NCBI GenBank assembly: GCA_040376925.1
Contig: JBEIPU010000129.1
Location: 1 to 12,194 of the forward strand
From: RAM1 sp040376925
Lineage (GTDB): Bacteria; Pseudomonadota; Gammaproteobacteria; Burkholderiales; Burkholderiaceae_C
Length of the DNA: 12,194 bases
Reading direction: 5' to 3'
Positions within the stretch are counted from its first letter, which is position 1. Each line of letters starts with the position of its first letter. The translations under genes and the position numbers were made by a program. A model generated the notes under the pieces. The model made no database searches and was not told the origin of the DNA. It worked only from the letters and a program-made list of their open reading frames with translations. This document shows, in pieces, positions 6,548 through 12,194 of the stretch.

Positions 6548-8833
6548 TCAGCACCTGGGCGGATCGGTCTCGCGCTCAAAGTGGCGGTGCTTGCCGACCG
6601 CCTCGACAAAGGCGCTCACCTGCGCAGTGATGGCTGCATCGGTCACGGCCAGGTGGATGCCCGCCGCCGCCAGCAGGGCTTGCGCGCCTTCGGGCACCAG
6701 CATGGGCTTGCAATGGCGGTACTGGTCGCGGATGAATTCCAGCGCATGGCCATCGCGCGACAGCGCGTCCATCGCGGCAGGCTCGCCCGGCAGGGCCAGC
6801 GCATCAAACAGGAAGCCCGGCTCGTTTTCCAGCGAACAGTCCGCCTGCAGCGGCGCGGCACCCTTGCCTGCGGCGGCTACCGCGCCAATGCGCACCCCCA
6901 CCAGCTTGCCCACAGCGCCCTTGTCCGCCAGCGCGGCCTGCAGCGCCTGCACCCCGGCGGCATCCACACCCGGCGCCACCAGCAGCGCCACCTTGCGGCC
7001 GCGCAGCGAGCCGTCCCCGGGGCGGGCCATCAGCGACAGCGTGGGCGACTTCGCCACCTCGGGCCTGGGCGGGTTGGGCAGTGCGCGCGGCATGGCGTCG
7101 GGCAGTGCCATGCCCAGGCCGTCGGCCACCTGGCGCGCCAGGTCTTCGCTGGCGTTGCGCAGCGACGCGACCATGCGTTCGCGGATGGCAGGCACCGTGA
7201 GCTTGCTGAGCTCAAACCGGAAGGCCGCCGCGATGTGCGCCTGCTCGGGCGGCGTCTGGCTGTTGTAGAACAGCGCAGCCTGGGTGTAGTGGTCGGCAAA
7301 CTTTTCGGGCTTGGCGCGCACCTTGGCCTGCTCCTGCTGTCTGGCGTTGATGCGCGCGGGCACCGACACAAAGCCCTGCGCCGCGCCGGCCTGGAAGGGA
7401 CAGCCCCCGCCCAGTGAATTGGGCTCGTACGACACGCGCCCGCGCGGGATGGCCTGGCGGTGCATGCCGTCGCGCTGGTTGTTGTGCACCGGCGCCAGCG
7501 GCGCGTTGATGGGGATCTCATGGAAGTTCGGACCGCCCAGGCGGGTGATCTGTGTGTCCACGTACGAATGGATGCGCCCGGCCAGCAGCGGGTCGTTGCT
7601 GAAGTCGATGCCGGGGATCACATGCGCCACACAGAAGGCGACCTGCTCTGTTTCCGCAAAAAAATTGTCGGGGTTGCGGTTGAGCACCATGCGGCCCACG
7701 GGGCGGATGGGCACCAGCTCCTCAGGAATGAGCTTGGTCGCGTCCAGGATGTCAAAGCTGAAGGCCTCGGCCTCTTCCTCGGTAAACACCTGCAGGCCCA
7801 GCTCGTACTCGGGGAAGGCGCCCGATTCAATGCGCTCCCACAGATCGCGGCGGTGAAAGTCCGGGTCGGCGCCCGAGATCCTGACCGCCTCGTCCCAGGT
7901 CAGCGAATGCGTGCCGTCGCGCGGGCTCCAGTGGAATTTGACGAAGACCGAGTCGCCTTCCGCATTGACCATGCGGTAGGTGTGCACGCCAAAGCCCTGC
8001 ATGGTGGCGTAGCTGCGCGGGATTGCGCGGTCGCTCATGGCCCACATCAGCATGTGGGTGGATTCCGGCATGAGCGAGACGAAATCCCAGAACGTGTCAT
8101 GGGCGCTGGCGGCCTGCGGCATGGCGTGGTGCGGCTCGGGTTTGACGGCGTGGACCAGGTCGGGGAACTTCATCGCGTCCTGGATGAAGAACACCGGCAT
8201 GTTGTTGCCCACCAGGTCCCAGTTGCCTTCGTCGGTGTAGAACTTCACGGCAAAGCCGCGCACGTCGCGCGCGGTGTCCTTGGAGCCGCGCTCGCCCGCC
8301 ACCGTGGAAAAGCGAACGAACACCGGCGTGATCTTGCCCTGCGTCTGGAACGGCGCGGCACGCGTGATGTCGGAGATGGGCTCATAACACTCGAAGTAGC
8401 CATGCGCGCCCGAGCCGCGCGCATGCACGATGCGCTCGGGGATGCGCTCGTGGTCAAAGTGGGTGAGCTTCTCGCGCAGGATGAAGTCCTCCAGCAGCAC
8501 CGGGCCGCGCACGCCGTGCTTGAGCGAGTTCTGGTTGTCGGCAATGCGCACGCCCTGGTTGGTGGTCAGCGGCTGGCCGGACGAGTCCACGCGTACGCGG
8601 TCCAGCGCTTCGATGGTGGCGTTCAGGCCGTCCAGCGCGGCGCCGCCGGTCTTGGCGTTGTGGCTTTCCTCGGACAGCGTGCTGGCGGTGGCGCTGCGCG
8701 GTGCGTGCACCGTCTGGCCGGCGCGCGGTGCCAGGCCGTTGGCAAAGCCGTGCTCCTGCGGTTTGCTGGCGTTGTGCGGCATGGCCGCCACAGCATCGTT
8801 GGCGGCTTCGGCCGGATCGGGGATTCTGGACAT
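6548..8833 (-). CDS. katE: Large-subunit monofunctional catalase HPII (KatE)
   Basis: A 761-residue heme catalase that breaks hydrogen peroxide into water and oxygen in the cytoplasm. The E. coli HPII length is 753, and landmark residues align with a constant offset of +9. The N-terminal arm (1-100) is followed by the beta-barrel core: catalytic His137 in RIVHARGSGAHG, Ser176 in VRFSTV, Asn210 in VGNNMPVFFIQDA, and proximal heme ligand Tyr424 in RIHSYVDTQITRLGG. The C-terminal flavodoxin/DJ-1-like domain of large catalases spans about 610-755 (RGRKVALLVAPGVD onward). At 401 there is Cys (VAFCVAH) where HPII has His392, the residue crosslinked to the heme Tyr. The start is the ATG at 8833, which has GGAG seven bases upstream and gives the family N-terminus; the open frame extends further up without support. 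A LysR gene lies 130 bases upstream on the same strand. Confidence 0.97.
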   Translation of the reverse strand: MSRIPDPAEAANDAVAAMPHNASKPQEHGFANGLAPRAGQTVHAPRSATASTLSEESHNAKTGGAALDGLNATIEALDRVRVDSSGQPLTTNQGVRIADNQNSLKHGVRGPVLLEDFILREKLTHFDHERIPERIVHARGSGAHGYFECYEPISDITRAAPFQTQGKITPVFVRFSTVAGERGSKDTARDVRGFAVKFYTDEGNWDLVGNNMPVFFIQDAMKFPDLVHAVKPEPHHAMPQAASAHDTFWDFVSLMPESTHMLMWAMSDRAIPRSYATMQGFGVHTYRMVNAEGDSVFVKFHWSPRDGTHSLTWDEAVRISGADPDFHRRDLWERIESGAFPEYELGLQVFTEEEAEAFSFDILDATKLIPEELVPIRPVGRMVLNRNPDNFFAETEQVAFCVAHVIPGIDFSNDPLLAGRIHSYVDTQITRLGGPNFHEIPINAPLAPVHNNQRDGMHRQAIPRGRVSYEPNSLGGGCPFQAGAAQGFVSVPARINARQQEQAKVRAKPEKFADHYTQAALFYNSQTPPEQAHIAAAFRFELSKLTVPAIRERMVASLRNASEDLARQVADGLGMALPDAMPRALPNPPRPEVAKSPTLSLMARPGDGSLRGRKVALLVAPGVDAAGVQALQAALADKGAVGKLVGVRIGAVAAAGKGAAPLQADCSLENEPGFLFDALALPGEPAAMDALSRDGHALEFIRDQYRHCKPMLVPEGAQALLAAAGIHLAVTDAAITAQVSAFVEAVGKHRHFERETDPPRC

Positions 8834-8963
8834 GGGGCAACTCCACAGGTAGAGGGTCCGCAAGGAACGGGACCGGATGCAACCCACTCTAGGTGCGCAG
8901 CCGCCCCTGGCCTGTAGGACCACGCCTGTTGCGTGTAACACGCCACGCGATGGACAGCCCCGC
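8834..8963 (-). promoter_or_regulatory. katE upstream region with 13-bp palindrome
   Basis: These 130 bases separate the LysR stop from the katE start. They contain a perfect palindrome GCGTGT-A-ACACGC at 8931-8943, about 100 bases before the katE ATG, where an activator or repressor could bind. The same sequence could form only a 5-bp stem in RNA, so a DNA-binding site is the better reading. Clear -35/-10 boxes were not identified. Confidence 0.4.
8841..8844 (-). promoter_or_regulatory. Ribosome binding site fixing the katE start
   Basis: GGAG lies seven bases before the ATG at 8833. The same frame stays open for about 300 more bases upstream, so this site, together with the normal KatE N-terminus, decides the start. 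Confidence 0.7.
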
Positions 8964-9878
8964 CTAACCGAACAGCTCCCGCCGCGCCGCGGTGGTGATG
9001 GCGGCCACGGCAGGGTGGGTGATGCGCCGCTCGATGGAGATCGCATAGAACTCCTCCACCAGCGTGGGCGCGGTGCCCAGCCGCAGCACCTGGTACTGGG
9101 CCTCGATCTCGCCGGCCAGCACCGCCGGCCCCGCAAAAACACCCAGGCCTTGCCGCCCGAAGGCCTTGGTCAGGGCGCCGTCGTCGAACTCTGCCGCCAC
9201 CGGGGGCGCCAGCGCGTTGTCGCGCAGCCAGGCATCCAGGCGGGGCCGCAACGCGGTCTCGGTGCTGGGCATCAGGAAGGCAAGCTCCGCCAGGCAGGCG
9301 GGAAAGCGCGCCCGCGCGCGGCGCGCCGTCCAGCCCGCGCTGGCCAGCAGGGCCTCTGATGCAAAAAAACTCACCTGCGTGCGCCCCAGCAGGTGCGTGA
9401 ACGCCTTGACGCTCAGGCTGGCGGGCAGCGGCACATCGGAAACCACCAGGTCAAGCCGGTGCACCGCCAGCTCGGCCAGCAGCGCGGTCAGCTTGCCCTC
9501 ATGGCAGACCAGGCGGCCGTGCGCCGGCGAGGCCAGGCACGGCTCCAGCACATGGCAGGCCACCGATTTGGGCACCGAATCCACCACCCCCACGCGAAAG
9601 CTCGACTGGGACAGCCCGTCGCGCCCGGTCTGCAGCGCCTCTTGCATGGCCGCGCCCAGCGTGAATATCTCGTCGGCATAGCGCTGCACCATGCGCCCGG
9701 CCTCGGTGGCCTCCAGGCCGCGGCCGGCCTTGCGCAGCAATGGCTTGCCCAGCCGCTCTTCCAGCTGCTTGATCTGGCCGCTCAAGGTCTGGGGCGTGAG
9801 GTGCAGCTGCTCGCTGGCGCGCGCGATGCTGCCGGTGCGAAGCACCGTCCAGAAGTAGTGCAGGTGTTTGTAGTTCAT
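8964..9878 (-). CDS. nhaR: LysR-family regulator, NhaR type
   Basis: A 304-residue LysR-type transcriptional regulator. The N-terminal winged helix-turn-helix (about 1-60) reads MNYKHLHYFW, then GSIARASEQLHLTPQTLSGQ, the hallmark opening of the NhaR subfamily, followed by an effector-binding domain (about 90-300). NhaR activates the Na+/H+ antiporter gene nhaA and stress genes in E. coli; no antiporter lies in this window, so the sodium role is not supported here. katE lies downstream on the same strand and a divergent small-gene cluster starts 105 bases upstream, both plausible targets. I chose the ATG at 9878; a GTG nine bases upstream would add three residues but has no ribosome site. The subfamily call is good; the gene symbol is by homology and the regulated genes may differ from E. 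coli. Confidence 0.85.
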   Translation of the reverse strand: MNYKHLHYFWTVLRTGSIARASEQLHLTPQTLSGQIKQLEERLGKPLLRKAGRGLEATEAGRMVQRYADEIFTLGAAMQEALQTGRDGLSQSSFRVGVVDSVPKSVACHVLEPCLASPAHGRLVCHEGKLTALLAELAVHRLDLVVSDVPLPASLSVKAFTHLLGRTQVSFFASEALLASAGWTARRARARFPACLAELAFLMPSTETALRPRLDAWLRDNALAPPVAAEFDDGALTKAFGRQGLGVFAGPAVLAGEIEAQYQVLRLGTAPTLVEEFYAISIERRITHPAVAAITTAARRELFG

Positions 9879-9983
9879 GGCAGGCACTTCGATTTATTCG
9901 ATGGATTGAAATGTAAATGTGAATTTATCTCGAAGCAATGCAGCCCTACATTGAATGCATGGTGTTCAACAAGAAGGAGTCCC
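9879..9983. promoter_or_regulatory. AT-rich divergent promoter region of nhaR and the zinc-ribbon gene
   Basis: This is the most AT-rich stretch of the window (about 9888-9930). It holds an imperfect palindrome TTCGAT-GG-ATTGAA at 9897-9910, which fits the LysR T-N11-A rule. A direct repeat of TTCGAT lies at 9888-9893 and 9897-9902, and TCGAAG at 9930-9935 mirrors the CTTCGA at 9887-9892. A second inverted pair TTGAA / TTCAA is at 9951-9955 and 9965-9969. The position suits autoregulation of the LysR gene and control of the divergent genes. Confidence 0.5.
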
Positions 9984-10226
9984 ATGAAGTGCCCCACCTG
10001 TCCATCGTCGTCCCTGGTGATCGCCGAGCGCTCGGGCGTCGAGATTGACTATTGCCCCCAATGCCGCGGCGTCTGGCTAGACCGCGGCGAACTTGACAAG
10101 CTGGTTGAACGCGCCGCCGCCAGGCCCGAGCCGCACCGGCAGCCGCAGTTTGCCGACCCGGACCACGGCCATCGGCACGCAGGCAGTCACCGCCGCAAGT
10201 CCTGGCTGTCCGACATTTTTGACTGA
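9984..10226 (+). CDS. Small zinc-ribbon protein (zf-TFIIB type)
   Basis: An 80-residue protein with two CxxC knuckles, CPTC (Cys3, Cys6) and CPQC (Cys24, Cys27), which form a single zinc ribbon. The knuckle context RGVWLDRGELDKLVE is diagnostic of the zf-TFIIB family of bacterial small proteins. A His/Arg-rich linker follows (about 45-70, including HGHRHAGSH), and the end is WLSDIFD, a tail often conserved in this family. Function is not established; roles in nucleic-acid or protein binding are guesses. A strong AAGGAG precedes the ATG at ideal spacing. It is the first gene of a plus-strand cluster divergent from the NhaR-type regulator, and the next gene starts 23 bases after its stop, so they are probably cotranscribed. 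Confidence 0.9.
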   Translation: MKCPTCPSSSLVIAERSGVEIDYCPQCRGVWLDRGELDKLVERAAARPEPHRQPQFADPDHGHRHAGSHRRKSWLSDIFD

Positions 10227-10249
10227 CCCATCACGCACAAAGGACCCCC

Positions 10250-10594
10250 ATGCTGATTGACATCCGCAGCGGCAACAGCCGCCTTCCCCGCGCCCAGGCC
10301 CTGGGCCTGGCTGACCGCATTCGCGATGCGTTTGCCGCCATCGCCCACCGCATCCTGCGTGTGCTTGTTCGCATGGGCGAGGCCGCGCGCCCGGGCGGCC
10401 CGGCCCGGGACTGTGTCGTCGAGATCCATCTGCCCAATGGTGAAGTGATGTTTGTCCACGAACGCCAGCGCAAGCTGGGGGTGCTGCTGCGCAGGGTCAC
10501 CGAGCGCGCCTGGCGGGCAGCCGCCGCAGCGCTGGCGGGCCGCAGGGAGTCGCGCGTACCGCCCCCATGCGCCCCGCGGCGCGGCGCGCTGTAG
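10250..10594 (+). CDS. HPF/RaiA-like small protein (possible ribosome-associated factor)
   Basis: A 114-residue basic protein. The predicted order is strand (MLIDIRSGN, 1-9), helix (about 14-34), strand (36-43), strand (RDCVVEIHLPNG, 53-64), strand (EVMFVHERQ, 65-73), helix (74-97). This matches the beta-alpha-beta-beta-beta-alpha fold of HPF/RaiA ribosome-hibernation factors and their short stress-linked paralogues. Residues 98-114 form an Arg/Pro-rich tail. If the call is right it would bind the small ribosomal subunit during stress, but sequence identity to true HPF looks low and binding residues cannot be judged by eye. AAAGGA lies five bases before the ATG. It is spaced 23 bases from the zinc-ribbon gene, consistent with an operon. 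The alternative is an uncharacterised small protein. Confidence 0.72.
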   Translation: MLIDIRSGNSRLPRAQALGLADRIRDAFAAIAHRILRVLVRMGEAARPGGPARDCVVEIHLPNGEVMFVHERQRKLGVLLRRVTERAWRAAAAALAGRRESRVPPPCAPRRGAL

Positions 10595-10609
10595 TACGCC
10601 ACTGACACG

Positions 10610-10643
10610 GCCTGCATGCGCCGGCGCACGCCGGCGGGCAGGC
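10610..10643 (+). terminator. Strong GC-rich hairpin between HPF-like and hemerythrin genes
   Basis: An outer stem GCCTGC / GCAGGC (10610-10615 and 10638-10643) encloses an inner stem CGCCGGCG / CGCCGGCG (10619-10626 and 10629-10636), with a 3:1 internal bulge and a CA tip. This is 14 potential base pairs, nearly all G-C. No T-run follows, so it may be a Rho-assisted terminator, an attenuator or an mRNA-stability element rather than a classical terminator. Confidence 0.5.
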
Positions 10644-10707
10644 CGTACGCATAGATTGGCGTGACCATGCACCCACGCCAGCGCACGCCACACCCCGGGA
10701 CCCCGCG

Positions 10708-11199
10708 ATGAGCCGCGCGCCTGCGCGCAGGCATGACGCCGTGGACCTGCTGGACGCGGACCACATCAAGGTCATGCTGCTGTTTCGCAAGCACCGGCGC
10801 CTGGCCCGCCAGGGGGCGCCCGCCCCCGCCCGGCAGGCCCTGGCACGCCAGATCTGCCAGGAGTTGCTGCTGCACAACCGCGTGGAGGATGAAGTGTTCT
10901 ACCCCGCGCTGCGCCGCGCCCTGCCCGGCCTGGGCCCGCTGATGGCTGAGGCGGATGTAGAGCATGAATGCGCGGCACGCCTGGTGGCGCAGATCATGCA
11001 GACGGACGCAAACAACAGCCACTTTGACGCCCGGCTGCGCGTGCTGTGCCAGATCGTGGACCGCCACGTGACCACCGAGCGCGAAACGATGTTCAGCGCG
11101 GCCCGCGCCAGCGGTCTGGACCTGGTGGCGCTGGTGGCGCCGCTGGTGCAATGCAAGGAGCAGGCGCTGGCGGAGATGGGTGACGGCGGTCGGAACTGA
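10708..11199 (+). CDS. Hemerythrin HHE-domain protein
   Basis: A 163-residue predicted four-helix-bundle di-iron protein. Candidate iron ligands follow the hemerythrin-like HHE pattern: His19 in LLDADHIKV, His56 and Glu60 in LLLHNRVEDEVFYPAL, His86 in EADVEHECA, and His120 and Glu124 in VDRHVTTERE. Such stand-alone bacterial proteins bind O2 or NO or protect iron from peroxide; which applies here is not visible. It has no membrane segment, so it is probably cytoplasmic. It follows the HPF-like gene on the same strand after a 113-base gap holding a strong hairpin, so it may be partly uncoupled from the two upstream genes. Only a weak GGGA-type ribosome site precedes the ATG. The katE gene nearby makes a peroxide-stress role plausible. 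Its stop is 41 bases from that of a convergent gene. Confidence 0.9.
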   Translation: MSRAPARRHDAVDLLDADHIKVMLLFRKHRRLARQGAPAPARQALARQICQELLLHNRVEDEVFYPALRRALPGLGPLMAEADVEHECAARLVAQIMQTDANNSHFDARLRVLCQIVDRHVTTERETMFSAARASGLDLVALVAPLVQCKEQALAEMGDGGRN

Positions 11200-11240
11200 C
11201 AGATTGGGCGCAGCTGCTGGACTCTGTGCATTGGCGCGCG

Positions 11241-11660
11241 TCAGTCCGCAGGCACATGCCCCAGCTGCTTGAGGCCGGCCAGGTTGTCCCACTCGGCCCA
11301 TGCCTCAACGATGCGCTGATTCTCAATGCGGTAGATGGCAAGGTAAGTTGCGTTCAGCGCTTTGCCCGTGGGTCCAAACGTACCCATGGGACCCAGTTGT
11401 GTGCCGAAGAACTGGTGCCGCGCCGCAACCTTGTCGCCTTCGGCCACAAGGTCCAGCACGATTTCAACGGCATCAGGGAAAGTGATGAATTCTGCCTGCA
11501 GGAACTTCACCAGGTCTTGCGCCGACCGCACTCCTGGCGCGCCTGCGGCAGTGCTGTGGCGCTTGAAGTCGGGGGCGGTTACAGCGAGGACGCGAGCCCA
11601 GTCCTGGGCGTTGATCGCTTCAACGAAGGTCAGGACAAGGGATTTATTCGCTGATGACAT
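11241..11660 (-). CDS. SnoaL-like (ester cyclase / NTF2-fold) protein
   Basis: A 139-residue protein of the SnoaL/ester-cyclase branch of the NTF2-like cone fold. Supporting segments are the N-terminal helix with EAINAQDW (14-21), APDFKRHS (29-36), FITFPDAVEIVLDLVAEGDKV (58-78) and the paired strands with IYRIENQRIVEAWAEWDNLAGL (109-130). SnoaL proteins close polyketide rings in antibiotic pathways, but most stand-alone members are uncharacterised and no polyketide genes lie here. The ATG at 11660 has no strong ribosome site. It sits 25 bases downstream of the RidA-family gene and could be the last gene of the plsY-ridA transcript. Its GC content is somewhat lower than its neighbours (about 62% over 11341-11640 by hand count), a weak hint of later acquisition. 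Confidence 0.85.
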   Translation of the reverse strand: MSSANKSLVLTFVEAINAQDWARVLAVTAPDFKRHSTAAGAPGVRSAQDLVKFLQAEFITFPDAVEIVLDLVAEGDKVAARHQFFGTQLGPMGTFGPTGKALNATYLAIYRIENQRIVEAWAEWDNLAGLKQLGHVPAD

Positions 11661-11685
11661 GGAAAGCTGCGGTCTACCCGCAACC

Positions 11686-12036
11686 TCAAACCGCCGCCGT
11701 CACCACCACCTCAATGCGCCATTCCGGCCGCGCCAGCTTCGCCTGCACCGTGGCACGCGGCGGGGTCTGGCCCGCCACGACCCAGGCGTCCCACACCGCG
11801 TTCATCGCGGGGAAGTCGGCCAGATCGGCCAGGAAGATCTGCGCCATCAGGATGCGGCTTTTGTCGGTGCCGGCCTCGGTCAGCAGGCGGTCGATGTTGG
11901 CCAGCACCTCGGCCGTCTGGCCCGTGATGTCCTTGGTCGGGTCGTCAGGCACCTGGCCGGCCAGGTACACGGTGCCGTTGTGCACGGCCATTTCGCTCAG
12001 GCGTGCGCCGACGTGAAAACGCTGGATGTCGCTCAT
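11686..12036 (-). CDS. RidA/YjgF/UK114-family protein
   Basis: A 116-residue protein of the RidA superfamily. Members are trimeric cytosolic enzymes with active sites at subunit interfaces; RidA itself hydrolyses reactive enamines and imines made by PLP enzymes. The substrate-carboxylate Arg is conserved (Arg94 in PPRATVQAKLARPEW, equivalent to E. coli Arg105), and Glu109 in WRIEVVVTA matches the usual catalytic Glu. Other family segments are VYLAGQVPDD (23-32) and NIDRLLTEAG (47-56). The strand LYNSGFLP-type details differ, so it may be an Rid2-7 relative rather than strict RidA. The ATG overlaps the stop of plsY in ATGA, with TGGGGA upstream as ribosome site, so it is translated with plsY. 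Confidence 0.92.
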   Translation of the reverse strand: MSDIQRFHVGARLSEMAVHNGTVYLAGQVPDDPTKDITGQTAEVLANIDRLLTEAGTDKSRILMAQIFLADLADFPAMNAVWDAWVVAGQTPPRATVQAKLARPEWRIEVVVTAAV

Positions 12037-12194
12037 TTTTTTGTCCCCAGTTTTGATTCGTTGCCTTGCAGCAGGCGGTTGATGTTTTCGCGGTGGCGCA
12101 CCGCCAGCAGCAACGCCATCACAAACAGTGCCAGCAGCACCGGCTTTTCAGCGTACCACTGGATGCGGTCACCGAACAGGTAGTACACCGGCGC
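12033..12194 (-). CDS. plsY: Glycerol-3-phosphate acyltransferase PlsY, C-terminal end only
   Basis: The last 53 codons of an inner-membrane protein whose 5' end lies beyond the window. The segment VYYLFGDRIQWYAEKPVLLA, a final hydrophobic helix (about 18 residues, LLALFVMALLLAV), then RHRENINRLLQGNESKLG and a Lys-rich end match the C-terminus of PlsY. PlsY transfers the acyl group from acyl-phosphate to glycerol-3-phosphate in the first step of phospholipid synthesis; RHxxNIxRLLxGxExK is its conserved cytoplasmic tail. Its TGA overlaps the ATG of the RidA-family gene. Confidence 0.88.
   Translation of the reverse strand, partial: APVYYLFGDRIQWYAEKPVLLALFVMALLLAVRHRENINRLLQGNESKLGTKK

Noticed and set aside
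6339..6554. Minus-strand 71-codon frame starting in the katE 3' end (LKQFMQPLQQTIQKMQF)
   Set aside because: It overlaps the signal peptide region of the MBL hydrolase in another frame and has no ribosome site; after the overlap it is a shadow of that gene.
7460..8917. 485-codon plus-strand open frame opposite katE
   Set aside because: It is the antisense shadow of the catalase core, whose active-site residues are all on the minus strand.
8931..8943. Reading the palindrome after the LysR gene as an intrinsic terminator
   Set aside because: RNA could form only a 5-bp stem with a 3-base loop and there is no U-tract; a protein-binding site is more likely.
8834..9142. N-terminal extension of the catalase frame into the LysR gene
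   Set aside because: It would overlap the LysR coding region, has Arg/Trp-rich nonsense composition, and the ATG at 8833 has a good ribosome site and normal KatE N-terminus.
10231..11301. 356-codon minus-strand open frame opposite the HPF-like and hemerythrin genes
   Set aside because: The plus strand shows a ribosome site and hemerythrin iron-ligand motifs; the minus frame is compositionally an antisense shadow.
11241..11660. Assigning the SnoaL-like gene to a polyketide pathway
   Set aside because: No ketosynthase, acyl carrier or tailoring genes are nearby; most stand-alone SnoaL-like proteins are uncharacterised.

Overview
The window is about 12.2 kb of GC-rich DNA (roughly two thirds G+C, with GC-rich third codon positions). 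It is densely packed with ordinary bacterial chromosomal genes. Protein styles (HDLRQP-type hybrid kinase, NhaR-type LysR regulator, large-subunit KatE catalase, PlsY-RidA pair) and a dispersed repeat whose antisense reading gives the peptide LPLPLGEGWGEG suggest a betaproteobacterium of the Burkholderiales, probably Comamonadaceae (Acidovorax/Hydrogenophaga-like). That placement is inference from recognition, not from a search. I see no rRNA, tRNA, CRISPR array, transposase or phage gene.

Layout. (a) 1-1804, minus strand: an alpha/beta hydrolase followed, with a 4-base ATGA overlap, by a patatin-like phospholipase that runs off the left edge. (b) 1901-1940: a hairpin-forming dispersed repeat. 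(c) 1942-4331, minus strand: a two-gene two-component system, a NarL/LuxR-type response regulator and a membrane hybrid histidine kinase joined by a GTGA overlap. (d) 4522-5469, plus strand: an AraC-family regulator, divergent from the two-component system across about 190 bp that carry an exact 10-bp direct repeat 40 bp apart. (e) 5480-6442, minus strand: a secreted metallo-beta-lactamase-fold hydrolase, convergent with the AraC gene. (f) 6548-9878, minus strand: a NhaR-type LysR regulator and, downstream, a large catalase (katE). (g) 9984-11199, plus strand: three small genes, a zinc-ribbon protein, an HPF/RaiA-like protein and a hemerythrin-domain protein, divergent from the LysR gene. (h) 11241-12194, minus strand: a SnoaL-like protein, a RidA-family protein, and the 3' end of plsY overlapping ridA by 4 bases.

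How the genes may work together. Region f-g reads as a stress neighbourhood: catalase for peroxide, hemerythrin for O2/NO/iron, a possible ribosome-hibernation-like protein and a zinc-ribbon protein, all around one LysR regulator whose upstream region holds a good T-N11-A palindrome. Regions a and c-d are self-contained units for lipid/ester hydrolysis and signal transduction. There is no strong evidence for an entirely new system. The points most worth checking are the Cys in KatE where E. coli HPII has the crosslinking His392, the stress cluster around the NhaR-type regulator, and the direct repeats between the two-component system and the AraC gene. No gene-free stretch exceeds 300 bases; the largest gap is about 190 bp.
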